From Welwitschia mirabilis (taxonomy: Eukaryota; Gnetophyta; Gnetopsida; Welwitschiales), in contig JBOZIK010000001.1 of the NCBI GenBank assembly GCA_051453625.1, positions 157,429,848 through 157,493,847 of the forward strand: a stretch of 64,000 bases of DNA, in the 5' to 3' direction. The number at the start of each line of letters is the position of its first letter. Position 1 is the stretch's first letter. The notes under the pieces are model-generated. The model was not told where the DNA came from. It did no database searches and saw only the letters and a list, made by a program, of their open reading frames with translations. Of this stretch, positions 9,801-23,240 are shown piece by piece. A program made the translations under genes and the position numbers.

Positions 9801-12800
9801 ACTTAATATTCTTTCACTTTTACCAAGTAATTTTAGTTTCTTTTAAAACTTGAATAAGATATATAAATAAATGATTAAAATAAATATATCACATGCCCTT
9901 TTTTGTAGACATTATTTTACATTTTCATATAGATTTTTTCCGATTTAACTATTTAACCATGGAAAATGACTTGCCTAATCATAAATAGGTTTATTTAGTA
10001 TTAAAATTCTTATAATCATTATTACAACTTGAAATAATAAATTACCCAAAACTAAGATTAAATAATTAATTAATCTTATAAGTATCTATAATGTTTGACA
10101 TGTAATACATTATTAATTATAGGGCTAAACATAAATTCTCACTAGGAATAAAAAGGGATTTTCATTAAAATTGATATTAAAATGTATTACATGGTTTAAA
10201 AACTCTATTAATTAAAGCTTACAAAATGTGGATTATAACAGATACCCTTGAAGCACCTCTTCTATAAAATCTGCATAAGTTTTCTAATTAAAAATATCAT
10301 CTACTTAGGGCCCATGGATCTTCGTAAAGATAAACAGTATAATAGTGAAAGCTTTTTCTTTTACAAATGTTATAGTTCAACTAGATAAAAAATATACTAT
10401 TAGTAAAGTCTTTAAAAACACAATATTACTTTCTTGCTATTCAGTTTTAGAAATCTAATAAATTAAGATTAAATTACCTACTATAACAAGTATGAAAAAG
10501 ATTGTCAACTATAATGCTAAATTATTACACTCAGCTAAAGCCATCATAAAGAAAATTAATTATATATACTAATAAGTACTTGAACATTGCTCTAAAGAAA
10601 TCTAAAATATAAAAAGTTAAATATTAAAGAAAGCTAAATGAGTTGAAGGAGAATACCATAATCCTTATTATAGTCATCAGAAAAGAAACTTTAATAGTTT
10701 TGTAGATGATTAAAATTTAGAAATTTTTATAATATTTTATCAAACTCTGTAAATACTAGGAATTAAGAGTAAGAAGCTATAGAACGTTAACTCTTTATAA
10801 GAAAGAGTTGAGAGTATATCAGTCTCTTCAATAAACAACAGGTTTAGAATGAATGAATGAAGCTTTAAACATTATTAAAATAGCTTACCAATTATTGAAT
10901 TAATAATAGTGATAAAAGACAAACCTTTGATGGAAGGATAAAAGTATAACTTGAGAACCAGAAGAATTTTCTTCTTTTTAACATCCCAAGAAAGTTCCCA
11001 AAGATGATATAGTTAGTTTATAAAAACCACCTTCATAGAGCAAGATGTAAGGAATCTTAGAGGATAGAAACAAGCTCTAAATTTGTTATAGAACATCTAC
11101 TTTCTTTTTCATAAATTTATTGAAACTAAATTTTTTAGTTAAAATTATTTTAATATTACTTGTAATAAAAGCCTTTTTCTGATGTGGGAATGCTAAGATT
11201 CAAATTGAGTTTTATTATACTTTAATTTATATAATTTTCTAGTCCCTTAGTTTTTAGTTAGTTAAATACTTAAGGTCATAAGTAACATGTTGAGAATTAA
11301 TTTTTAGTTAATTAAGGTTTAATTCTAATTATTACTATCAATACTTGGTTTCTATTGTGTCAATCATGCTAGGCCATTTGATTTTTGACTAATGACATAA
11401 ATTCTAAGAAGAGTGGTGCCACATTTAGATCCATGACATCTGCATTATTCAAGAGCATGTTGGATTCCATAAAAGCTGGAACAAATATTTACCATGAAAT
11501 AATAAAATCAAAGCTACAAAAATCATTAAAAGTGATGAACGCTTAAACCAGGAAAGCTTTAAAAGGATCTACTTGATTAATCTTAAGAACTAAGAAATCT
11601 CACTTTGATAATATTTAATAAACCTTAATGTATCAGGCATATGAAATTGAATCTAAAGCTCTCACCATAAGGCTATAAAGTAAAAACTATTTCCAAGGTT
11701 AGAGGTATCTTGAAATCATATTCTTTTGGTTTTATTCTTCATTTCTTATTGTTGAATTTGCACTCACCATATATTTTTTGTTTTTCTCTCATTTTTCCAT
11801 TAATTTCATTATGACTTTTATGGTTATGATAAGAGCTTATTGCATCATGAGTTTTTAAGTCTTTTTTTCCTACCTAAGCATATGGTAATGATTGTTTTAT
11901 GGGGTAATTTTATTTTTAAGTCTAAAGACATAATTACTATTTTCTATAACATTTACATTACTAATTAGTATAATTTAATTTTGTGATTAGGTCTCTCTCT
12001 TAGTTTTTTTTAATCATATTTTTTGTATGTCATCATTGATTTATTTCTAGTTACTTAATTGCAATATATATTTTGAATGTTCTTTCATTTTTATCTATTT
12101 AAGTTTGATCACTTGAATGTTGTATTAAGGCTTTAGTATGATTGAGGTTTTAGGCTTATGACATCATTTATACTTTAATTTTTCTACATTTTATTTTAAG
12201 ATAATCATCCCTAAATTATGGTGACATTATTTTAATATCATAACATTTTTTTATTTATATTTATTACATTTCAGATTTGTAGTAGATGATATGTTACTTG
12301 CCTACAACACCTTCATTCCTTAAGAATCTATTATTTTAGGTTAAGTATATTATTGTGATTTTTGTGGTTTCCTTTATTTATGCTTGTTTAGTTGTTTATC
12401 TTATGAACAATCATTTTTAGTTCTTAAAATAAGAAGTTTTTATTTATTAGTTTTCATATTTATTTAAATATGTTTTTCTTTCTCCTTAGAATTCAAAATT
12501 TTATGAAGTAAACCAAAAATCAACTTATTAATAATGAACCACACAATATGGATAGGTATATGAATTTCAATAGATAATTAAAATCATAGTCCATCTATAG
12601 ATAATAATTAAAAAAAAGGGGGTAGAATTTACTTGGATATAAGTAAGATTAAACATAGCTTATCAAACTAAATACTCCATAGATCTAGTCTTTTAGTTCT
12701 TGTAAAATAGAAGATATTGTTGTAGTTTTGATAATGGTAGTGCAAAAATCAAAAATTAAATTTTTTCAAAAAGGAAATGAATTTTCATAAGCCACAAGAC

Positions 12801-13620
12801 ATTCAGTGCAATAATTGGTAAGAGTAACAAAATCTTGTTATGTGTTGATAATAGTTATACTTGTAATCTTTAAATATTATATCCTAGTAGTCAAGGTATA
12901 AGTAATAGTCTTAAATTTATAAAACTAGGGCATTGTATTATAGTATAAGTGATCCTAATTATTACTTTCTTAATGATTACAAGGGAATTTTAGAGACCAT
13001 AAAGATTTAAGTTTTTTGAAAAGGGTTCATAAAGGATTAAGTAAAAGGATTTGGAAAAAGGATTAGAGATTAGAAATGTTCTCCTCGTAGGAATCAGGAA
13101 TGATTATTCATAAGACAAACAACCAAGCAAAGTATTAAATTTTTACATATTTGGCCTGTTACACTTTAGTAAATAATATACATTAAGGATAGAAACACTA
13201 TATTTATTATTGAAATGTTAGTAACCAAGTGTTAGCCTTATAATTCTTAAATGTTATTAAGAAGAACTTAACCTAAAAATCTTAATTATAACTTTTCTAA
13301 AGCTACCCATCTTTTATAAACTTTGAATAGATAAATAGAATTTGCATCATTATCTAATCCATCCATGTTGCTAGAATTATTAGGAGAAATAGGTTATAGA
13401 GAAAATAAATTGCTAAACAGTGGATATCTTATTGCATTAATCTTATAGCATATAGTTAAAGTTAGCCTACTAGCTAAAATAATGAATTAAATTTTAAAGA
13501 GACTAATGGATTATATATCTAACTCCTATGGTCTAAGAAGATTCATTAATAACCATATATTATTCACATAAATGTGCTACATACATACTAATGTAATTTA
13601 TAATCTTAATCAGTGCTATA
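9801..13620. other. AT-rich stretch without a recognisable gene
   Basis: No coding or RNA feature found on either strand. The only internal structure is a diverged repeat at about 11815-12420 that has a relative at about 16027-16565. Confidence 0.5.
11815..12420. repeat. Diverged dispersed repeat, left copy
   Basis: Includes GATAAGAGCTTATTGCATCAT, TTTTTAAGTC, AAGTCTAAAGACATAATTAC and, near its end, ACAATCATTTTTAGTTCT. The same series of words in weaker form occurs at about 16027-16565 in the same orientation. The two copies flank the LINE at 13.64-15.94 kb. They may be old LTRs of an element that the LINE later entered, but divergence prevents boundary calls. Confidence 0.4.
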
Positions 13621-13637
13621 AAAGATAAGTCTATGTT
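13621..13637. repeat. Target-site duplication, left, of the 13.6 kb LINE
   Basis: AAAGATAAGTCTATGTT. It recurs at 15941-15957 with one T/C difference (16 of 17 bases), immediately after the A-ended tail of the element. Confidence 0.8.
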
Positions 13638-13640
13638 GAG

Positions 13641-14310
13641 TAATATCATCCAAAAAATCAACAGGATCTTAAATGATTTTATTTAATCAAGAGAAAATGA
13701 TCACCACCGAATTCATCTCTGCAAATGGAAGACTATTGCTCATCCAAGAGAATTAGAGGATTAGGGGATTCAAAAAATAGAAGATTGCATCATCGCTGGA
13801 TTACATAGAATTTTAAAGAGACTACAAGCAAGAGGTCAGCCCTAGTGTGATTTGATCAACTACAAATACAAAGATTGGACCATTGATCATGGGGAGTTCT
13901 ACCTAAGAAGACACCCTAGCAAAGCTCGATGACAACTCATTAACTTAAACATCTGTCAGTCTAACTCAACCAAGTCAATCCTCTTAAAGAAGTATGGAAA
14001 AGAGGACACAAACATAAATTATTAAAAGGGACAGATTTCAGGAAAAATTAAGGTATTTTACTAGTTAAAAGACCACCAAAGAATTTTAATTAGAGATCAA
14101 TTGCTTAAAAGGGAATTCCAAGTGAACACAAATTGTCCCATCTACTAGTCCAATCTGGAAACAACATAGCATTCATTTCATCACTGCTTTTGAAGCAAAG
14201 AATTAATCTCCATTATGACTAAGTACTATTAAACCTACAATGCCCATGACATGCATTTATTGAATGGGATCCACCTAATTTTTTAATAGATTTAGTGTAT
14301 CAGAAATGAT
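13641..14310 (+). pseudogene. LINE ORF2 C-terminal remnant (post-RT region and zf-RVT)
   Basis: Reads as the part of plant L1 ORF2 that follows the reverse transcriptase. IHLCKWKTIAHPREL followed by GIQKIEDCIIA matches the usual 'W..IC.PK..GGLGIR' block after the polymerase. CDLINYKYKDWTIDHGEFY follows, then a zf-RVT-like segment with QRILIRDQLLKREFQVNTN, SNLETT and a following His. Presumed Trp and Gln codons have become stops, and Cys positions of the zinc-binding segment are lost. The reverse transcriptase and endonuclease are missing because the insertion is 5'-truncated. Confidence 0.75.
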
Positions 14311-14341
14311 CTGATTTTTAATAATTCCCCCAACCCTTTCC

Positions 14342-14349
14342 TATAAATA
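14342..14349 (+). promoter_or_regulatory. Candidate TATA box upstream of the extra ORF
   Basis: TATAAATA at the end of the pyrimidine-containing CCCTTTCCTATAAATACAAC, 45 bases upstream of the ATG at 14394. If real, the extra ORF would have its own promoter inside the LINE. Confidence 0.35.
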
Positions 14350-14393
14350 CAACAGGAAGGATAATGTACCTTCACTTTCAAATCAGAGTTGTG

Positions 14394-15482
14394 ATGGAAG
14401 CCAAGCCAACAATTGAGCATTCTTACCCAGACCTCTTCGAAGGATGCTTTGCTCTATGGGAGAAAGTATAGGCAGTGGGATGGGAACCCTTTCTACATAA
14501 GCTTAGAGGAGATCAAGGGACTGATATTACCCCCTTTTACAGATGATAAAGAGGAGGACACATCATGTTCTGAATAATTATAATAGACATCACTGAAGAC
14601 TCCCTCTCTAGGCTACTGGATATCCCTACAGTAGGAGAACAGATTCTGTTTGAAAGCAAAGGGTAATGCAAAGCATTCCACTTCTTTCCCAGTGGGGTTC
14701 TTAAATTGCCAAGTAGGCACATAAGTAGAAAGGCACTACCACCTCCTTGGGGACTAAGTGTAGAGCTCATGGACCATTACTTCATTCAATCAGGGAATTG
14801 CTCCAAACTTTTAAGCATCCATTTTGCTTTTCTCAAAGCTCTTGACTTATAGCATGAGGTAAACCTACAATTATTTTTTATCCAAGTCCTTAAACAGAAG
14901 GATTTCTTAAGGCACTCAGGTTTAGTCCTGGTCCTTTGGAGAGCAACACAAGAAATTAGGGTAAGAGAAGATTCTTTTCCTCCCCCCATTATCATCCTCA
15001 CTAGACTCCCCCTAGGAGAACCTCTTAAAGAAGAACTTCATCCAAAAGAAACCCTATTCCAGAGGAAACCGTTGTGCATGGAAGCCCTAGCAAGAGAGGG
15101 TAGACTTCATCCTAGGTTATTTAGGGGAGATTTCTTCATCCTCGACCCAACAGAAAACAACTGAGGAGCCTAACTCCAGCATAGCCTAGGAACTGACTCA
15201 GGATCAACCATCACCCACCTCTTAAGAGTAAGGAAGGCATGCCCAGACCTCCTCTACTCTAGCCTCATGCTAAAGCTCTCCATAGAACTCCACTTTAGAT
15301 TCTTCATCAGTCGAAATTTGACCTCAACCATAGGAGGACATTGACATGAACGCTGCTAGATAGGAGGTTTTACCAGTAATCATTTAGGATCTAAAGAGAT
15401 GTCCCTTCATCACATTGGGGCTCTCTCACAGAGTGCTCCCTCAGGCCATTAAATCGAGCTATAATAAGAAAGCCCTAAGATT
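14394..15482 (+). pseudogene. Extra single-frame ORF, resembles 'putative plant transposon protein' domain
   Basis: Starting at ATG 14394, one frame can be followed for about 360 codons to about 15482. It is broken by more than ten stops but no obvious frameshift. Early residues read TIEHSYPDLFEGCFALWEK then GWEPFLHKLRGDQGTDITPF. After two stops comes DITEDSLSRLLDIPTVGEQ, then SGVLKLPSRHISRKALPPPW and a helical, hydrophobic region ending LQLFFIQVLKQ. The order (aromatic 'W-PF' motif, 'T-E--S-LL-IP--GE', later helical segment) resembles the domain annotated in plants as putative plant transposon protein. I rate that as inference. The second half is Pro-, Ser- and Arg-rich and looks disordered. 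Most stops are explained by TGG, CGA or CAA/CAG changing by a single transition. Confidence 0.5.
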
Positions 15483-15940
15483 ACATCTAGACAAAAATCT
15501 AGTAGGTAAAAAACATTTAAGGAGATAAATCAAATATTTGAGATCATCTTGGTTGATTTTGGCAAATTCTTTCTTGACCATAATTATGGTAACATGTTCT
15601 CATTCTGTAGAGGGCTTTAATCCTCCTCCCTTAGGTTTGTTCCTTACTAAAACTAAGTTTTTTGTAACTTTTAGTATTAAGGGGTCTTTTCGCCTCTAGT
15701 TTTTTAGTAGTACTATATTTTTTTTCTTTTTCTATGATTTTACTCTTCTAAATAGATAGTTCCCAATGAGTATATCATCAAGCGGTGGTTTCGTTCCCAT
15801 TTTTTCTGTTTCTCAGTTCCCCCTTTACTAGTTAGTGGACTACTTCTCTTTTTCTAAATAGTTTAATCATCATGTTATTCCTGGCGTTTTTGCCCCTTGA
15901 TGTACATTTTCTAGCTTAATATATATACTTTTTTCAAAAA

Positions 15941-15957
15941 AAAGATAAGCCTATGTT
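15941..15957. repeat. Target-site duplication, right, of the 13.6 kb LINE
   Basis: AAAGATAAGCCTATGTT, immediately after the A run that ends the element. Pairs with 13621-13637. Confidence 0.8.
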
Positions 15958-16026
15958 AGGAGTTATTGCATCTTAACATTGAAATAATTCATATGTTTTT
16001 CAATTACTTCTATTAGAACTCTATAA

Positions 16027-16565
16027 TTTTAGGTATATATTTTTTATCCCTACGATGAGAGCCTATCTCATCATAAGGTTTCAAGCTTTTTCTCCATTTC
16101 TAGATATGATAAAATGATTGATTCATGAGGCATATGGCTTATCAAGCCTAAATATTTATTTTGTACATATATGATATTTGCTATCATGTTAATATCAGTG
16201 GTAAAATAGTTTTATTCATGATTAGATTTATGTTTTATCCCATAATTGATATAGATATCATTACTAGTAATGCTATAGTATATTACAAATTTTTTTTGTA
16301 TTATTCATTTATTTCTATTTTTGTAATGTATTGTTGAATTCAGATGATTTATTTCTTAATGTTTATAAAATCTTTCATGCTATTCTAGTGTTTCTTGCAT
16401 TTCATTATCAGATGTAACGCTTATTGTTTTAACAATGTTTGAAATATATAATGAATAATTTATTGCTTATTTATGTATCTATTTTGTACTTAATGTAATA
16501 TCTTTAATATAACTTGAGCTTGCTTAGTAGATTGTCTTTTTAACAATCATTCCTAATTCTAAGGA
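16027..16565. repeat. Diverged dispersed repeat, right copy
   Basis: Counterpart of about 11815-12420. Landmarks are GATGAGAGCCTATCTCATCAT, TTTCAAGCTTTTTCT, CAAGCCTAAATATTTATT, a TTCATGATTAGAT segment and ACAATCATTCCTAATTCT. Confidence 0.4.
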
Positions 16566-19500
16566 GAAGAATCTTTGATATGTTAATCCTTCAATTGGTT
16601 TTGCATCCTTTTTATTAAATCCTTATTTAAGTTGTTTTCTTTATATGCTATGACATACTTTTACAATTCTTAAAAGAGAATTATAATTAAGATCAATTAT
16701 GCTATAATAGGACTCTCAAGTTTATTCATTTAAAACTCCTAATTGTACCTTAATAGCTAGGGAATTTATTCTAAATATCATGAATATTAATATAAGTTAA
16801 AGCATTGTACAAGTCTAAGTTAAGATCAAGATGCTAGGTTATCTATAAAATAAAATCATAAGTAAGGAATAAATTATTCATTGTTAGATTTTAAATGTCA
16901 TGAATGAAATGGCTTAGAAATGAATTGTCTTATAGTTAAATGTAGGAAACACAAGGGTAGGATGAGAAATGTCATAAATACTAATACATCAGTCATTGAG
17001 ATCCTAGTAATACATTAAAAGACACAACTATAAATAATAAATATTAAATAGCATTATAAATGGAATATTACATAATAAGTAATTATAATTATATTAATGA
17101 TAGAATAAAATACAAACTCCATCATAGATCAAAGTGCATTTACTAATGATGTAAAAACTATAGTAGATATCAGTTCATTATATAATTAAAAACCTAAGAT
17201 TGACAAGGTAAATGCCTTATGAAACAATCATTCTTTCATTATTAGTAAGGAAGAAACAAGACTTAGAAGCTCATGAAAAAATAGTTCTTATCATAATCAT
17301 GGTAAATCTAGATTTAAAATGATAAAATTTAGACATAGAATGGAGTTCAAACATTAATCAATAATCATAAAGATGATATCAAACTTGGAGGTAGGATTTT
17401 CTTACATAGCCTTGAATTAGATTGTAGATCATATGGTTACATACTTGACATTTAGACTAATAACAATTAATCATTAATAAATTTCATTGGTTAGTAAGAT
17501 TTAGTACATAATTATTAGTCTTATTAAGATATGGTTTAATACTTTGACTATTAAACTAACTTTTGCATCATGTGGTAAGGTTAGTTCAATAATATTTTCT
17601 TTAGTTAGTTACTCATATTCTTTAAGAAATATTTCTCTCATGGTACTAGCACTTTAGAGTATTTCAACTTGTGCAAATGTCAAGCATCTGAAAATAACCT
17701 CTAAATAAAATTCCAAGTATTATTCATTTTTATTAAAATTTTGGAAATTATAAAGATTTAGATTTGATTAATGATAATGTAATAATAAACATTATATAAA
17801 TAGCCTTAAAACCTATTACTTAAGGGGTCCAATTTATAAACATGTATCTTACATAGAACTTTATTATGCTTTAGATGTTCTATTTTGAAATAATTATTTC
17901 AAATTTGTTTATCCAATGACTTATTAAATCGTTTTTTGATGTTTTCTATGTATGTGTTATTTAGTAGAATATATGCTTATCTGTATACATAATTAAAAAT
18001 GAAGGTAATAGTAATGGATTTCTATTGTGTATTTTCAATTTACATGATAACTAATCTTCTAACACTCTTTCTTTATATATCATTAGTTACATCAAATATT
18101 CATTTTTGAAAACATTAAATTTTTATTGCAAATATTAGCATCAACTATTCTACATGATTTCGTTAATCTTCTTACAAAAGAACAAAAGTAATATGTTTTG
18201 ATGAATCATAGATTTATGAAATATATCTTTATTACCTTAAATATTTAATGTATTATACACCCTTTTAGATTACTTTATTTTCCTTGTTACCTATATCATA
18301 TAGAATCTAGGAGTTTGACGAAGATCACTCACATCTAAACTAATAGTTTAGGACTTTGTAAATGATGAAATTATTTGTTAACTCTTCAAAGGAGGGAATA
18401 TGATGGTGTATTGTATAAATCCAGATAATAGATCTAATATAACTCATCCTAAAGGAAAATTTAACTATAGTTTCTTTTATCATCTACATTACTCAATATG
18501 TATAAAAGGCTAGTTATGGAAATTGATGTTGCATTTAATTACATCAAAATGTAATAAATTTATCTTATTTTGTAAGGTTTTTGATAATTTGTACCATACT
18601 TAGAGGTGTTTTAGTATATTTTCAATTACTTAATGGTTTAGTCTTAAAAATAATTAGTTTTAGTTAGTTTAAAAACTTTTGAAGCATTTTTTGATGATCA
18701 TGCTTGAATCCAATAATGAATAGGTAGATTAAGAAAGGGATGAGATGACTATGGAGAGACAGACACCTCTTGAGATGATCATTTTAATCATCTTATTCTT
18801 ACATGATGTCTTTTTGATAAGCTTGATTATGTGATGTTGACCCCATTCATGATCTAGCACTAGTTCTAATGGCGGTTTCTATGGTTGTCTTGAATCTAAA
18901 TGGAGATTCCCATGCCATTGATGTAACTTGTAAGAAGTTCCTAGAATGTTATTATAACATCTACAACATATTTAAGGTTTCACTAATGATCCAAAACTTT
19001 TGAGACATCTTTTCAATGATTTTAAACCTTCTAAGAATGTCAAATTTGTTTATTTTTTATGTTTGGAGGGTTACTTATTAAAATTAAACCTAGATTTTCA
19101 TTATATAACCTATATAAATGAAATTAAAGAAATAAAAAAATAAAAATAAAAAGGTTTTTAAAGAAGTTATTAAGATGGTTGACATAAAGGTTCTTGAACC
19201 TTTAAATACTTTTTATCCACTCCTACATCCTTCTAATATATTATAAATAAATCCTAAACCTTCACTTCATAATGATAGATCATCTTAAGTCCATTTTTTA
19301 CTAATTTCTTTAGTTTTAAAGTAATTTTTGAAGTTATTTTTGTTATTTTGATTAAAATTTTCCCTTGTTTCTTCTTTTTGTCAATTTTTTACATCATTTC
19401 CATTATCCTTATTTAGTTTTATATCATTTTCATCTAGGAGAAGGAATTTAGAGGTGTGGAACAAGTCCATTATAGTAGTTTTGAGGCATCATGTGGTTAA

Positions 19501-22500
19501 GCATTAGATTGTAAGACTTAGAATGATTTACGATTAATAAGGATCTCATTATCAATTGCATACATTTATCTCTTCCTCTTTTAGTATTTTATTTTAATGT
19601 TTTCATGGTTATGCTAAGTATCTTAATAATTTTAGAGTTTTCATCATTACACTAAGTTTTTACCATTGAATCATGAGTGGATGCTAATGTTTTATAGTTT
19701 TACATAAAAGTATAAGTTATATAGATTACTTAAAAGAACAGTATAGTAATTTTACTAAAAATCTGTAAAAATTTTAAATTTCTCATCCGTTTCTATCCTC
19801 TTTCTATTGTTTTGTATAAAATTACTATCTTTCATTACAAAATGCCATTAAATCAAATTTATGTCTTCTTTACTATTTTTCCCTTATTTGTTGCAAATTA
19901 GTTTTAGTATCTTGATGTGTCTTCTTTATGTTTTAGTTTGTTAAAAAAAGGTTTTCCCTCCTATTTTCCCTCTTTCATGAAGAACTAATTTTAAGCATGT
20001 ATTTCATTTATAACTTTAGAAAACTTAAGGAACACTCATTTCAATATAAGTCTTTTTATTTAAATTTTTAAAACTTTATCTCAATGGACATTTTCTATTT
20101 CTTCTTAAAAACTTTAGAAATTAACATTTTTTTCTAATTTTCAATTGCTTGTAATTCTTCATGAAATCTTACTAGATGTCTTAGTTTTAATTAAATCAAA
20201 GTTTTTAACAAAGAATTACATAATTTTTTAGTATTAATATTTATAAAATTTTATAATGTCTAAACTATATTTCATTATATTTCTACTAATATATCATTAC
20301 CTTCACTTGAAACTAGGATTTAAATGTTGTTTTTACATGTTTCACTTGACATGTTTTATCTTTATTTAGTTAAGCCTTGCATTTCTTTCTTGGGAATTCT
20401 TTAGTTATGGTATGATGGATTATAAATAAAAATTTTGAAGAGTCATTAAATGATAATATAATTTTTCATATTTTCTTTTTCTTGCTTTCTTTATCTTCGT
20501 CTAATTGCATCTGTGATGCATGTTTCTAAAGAAAGTATTTAAAACAAAATTTTATACATAAATTTATGACTATTAAGCTATAATATGCATTAATGAATGT
20601 TATGAAATGATTATTTTATATTTGTAACACTCAATTTTCAAAGTTTATATCTTGCACTATCGGTGAATTGATACTTAAATTTTATCTAGTTGAAATATGT
20701 TTTTAGTCCATTTAAGTACATATAAGTGTGTTAAACGATTTTAATAATTATGTTTCATTATTTAAAATATAGTGAACTAGAATAAATCTTACCTTTACAT
20801 GAATCATTCAACATCCTCTTAATAATCCTATCATTTTTTATGGAAGAAAAAAACAATTCTAACTTAAATAATCACTTATGCCTAATAACATAAGTCATGA
20901 TATCCAAGAATTTATATGATTTTAATGGATGTATTTGAGATTAATGGATTGTTATAGATGGTTTTGTAAATAATTTTTACTTTTGAAATGCTTTCTTGAA
21001 TATTTCATTTTCTCTTTCTATTGATAATGTACTTAATTAGCTTAATAAAAACTGTTCTAACTCTGTTTAGCTTTGTATATAATGTTATTTTATTATTTAT
21101 TTATAGGTATGAATGACTTGAAAGAGACTAACCATACAACATCACTACATATCATGATGAGGGTAATGTGGCTATTAATTCAAAAATAAGAAAACATCAC
21201 ATTCATGTCACACCATGTAACTTAATAATATATACCTTTCTATATTAAAGGTCATGATTTTATCAAGGGTTACTGATAATATTAATTAATTATATAATTA
21301 TTATTCACTTATTTACATTTGCTAACATTCCTAGACTATGAACATGGAAAAATATGCCATGTTATGAAACACATATCATTCTAGATAATCTAATTATGTT
21401 ATGAGTAGGTTCTTAGCCTATATTTTTTAAAAGAGCCCATAAAGAATGTAAGACATTACTTTGGTAAGATGTAAGTTATTTTAAACAATGATACTTAGGC
21501 ATGCAGTATACGACTGAAATTTAGTAGTCATGTTTCATATTAATAGCATTCCCAAGAAATCTCTTCAACTTCTATTGTACCACTATAAACAAGATGACTA
21601 TATACATGAGATCATACAATATTTCATCTATTATGAAACCTTATGTTCATGATGATCATACAAAGTTTAGATAGTGTTCCAAAAATATGTGATTACATGA
21701 TAGTGCTTAGTTAGTAACTTTTACATAAAAAAAATTTTGAGTGCTTTACGTGGTAGCATAACTTCACTTAGAAATACAGGTTTTTATCTTTAGTATATGA
21801 CACTTCAGGATATATAACCTATCCATGAACCTACATGAACATCAAATTTTCATAACCAATAGCATGTTTATAAAGCTAATATATAGTATCACCACCGCTC
21901 TCTAGGATCAACATAGAGATAATACTCCTTCCATGGTAACATGATATCATGGGTAAAATACATATTTAACTTACAACTTACAAATATAGCTTAAACGAAA
22001 TACTAGCACACATTCATATTTGAAGGTTTTGTGTTATTGAATTATACTTATAATGTTTTATGTTTATCAATCCTATTGATGCATAAATTTTGGGTACTTA
22101 TTATTATTTTTAAAATTACCTTTCAACATACCAAATTTAAACTTTATTACATAACACAAGAAATGAAACAATGTTTTAAAATTGTATTTACTATTAAATC
22201 ATTATATGTACATTATAATCCTTTTTTGTAATCAATAGTACTTATAAAAATTATATCGTGCTTGCAGAATTGAGGATTATATAGATCTTATAAGATAATA
22301 AGAATAATCAAGAAAACCCACAAAAAAAGAGATTTTATTTTTTCACTTTAGCAGTTTAGCGAGAGTCTCTTCTTTACATTATTTACTATCAAACTTTTAT
22401 AACAAATATTACAAGATGAGAATCTATGGTTAAAACTTTAATTTATATGATGACATACTTTCATCAAGTCTATCTTTCTACTTCTTAAGTATCGAAGTCT

Positions 22501-23221
22501 TTTTTATAATTCAAAAATAATATCCCTTTGTTATCTTTAATTAATTGTTCTAGTTTTGTGCTTTTATGTTGTAACTAATTGAGTATAACTACTTTTCCTC
22601 TAGGCTACTTATTATATTGCTCCATTTGATGGTTTTAGGATTTAGATACTTTATATTTAAACATGATGATTTTAGTAAAGGAGGATGGGATTACTTACCA
22701 TGCTTCTTATTTCTTCATCTTGATATTCTTAGCTAAAGATTTTGATGTGGCTCTTAGCCTATGTATATCCTCTTTCTATGTTCTAAAGTAAATAAACAAT
22801 AAAATGGATTCAACCCAACTTTCTAATAGAATATTTAGTATTGCATTATCAAATTTGAGACAATAAGATATAAAATAAATCCATTTATGTTTTAACATGT
22901 CCATAACAAGGTCCTCTTTCTACTTAATCCAAGAAAGAGTCTTACTTTGAAACTTAATTTGCTTATCGTCAAAATTAATTCATGTTATGAAAAGAACCTA
23001 AATTTTCTTAGTAAAGCATTTATTAATGTCAAATGTAGATAGGTCTCTCAAATGATGGTGTTACCAAATTTAGTAGCTCAACTTATTCTTCAAATGAAAT
23101 TTGTAAATGTGAATTTTTTCTTTTGTCTTACCTTCATGATCCTATTTTATTTCATCGGACTCAAGTTTCTAGCGTTTCAAGAAGTTGCTAGGAATAAGGT
23201 GAAAGAAAGCAGGGGACTACA
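16566..23221. other. Long AT-rich stretch without a recognisable gene
   Basis: I found no protein homology, tRNA, rRNA or bounded mobile element on either strand. It is probably highly decayed transposon sequence, but that is inference. Confidence 0.4.
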
Positions 23222-23240
23222 TGTGACACTCTAACTTTTC
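23199..23240 (+). other. Possible polypurine tract and LTR start
   Basis: A purine run AAAGAAAGCAGGGGA is followed by CTACA and TGTGACACTCTAAC. TGTGACAC-type starts after a polypurine tract are common at the 3' LTR of plant Ty3/gypsy elements. I could not find the LTR end or a matching 5' LTR. Confidence 0.3.

Larger units (their letters stand above)
13638..15940 (+). mobile_element. 5'-truncated LINE retrotransposon carrying an extra downstream reading frame
   Basis: About 2.3 kb bounded by near-identical 17-base direct repeats and ending in a short A tail. It therefore appears to have inserted as one unit by target-primed reverse transcription. Three parts follow one another: the C-terminal part of an L1-type ORF2 (13641 to about 14310), a single-frame ORF of about 360 codons at 14394-15482 with higher GC than its surroundings, and a 3' untranslated tail with TTTTTGCCCCTTGATGTACA near its end. 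In the LINE at 35.8-41.3 kb the region after ORF2 is only about 0.7 kb and holds no such frame. Either this LINE family carries a third ORF, or it picked up another gene before inserting, or a second element lies nested inside without visible ends. Confidence 0.7.
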
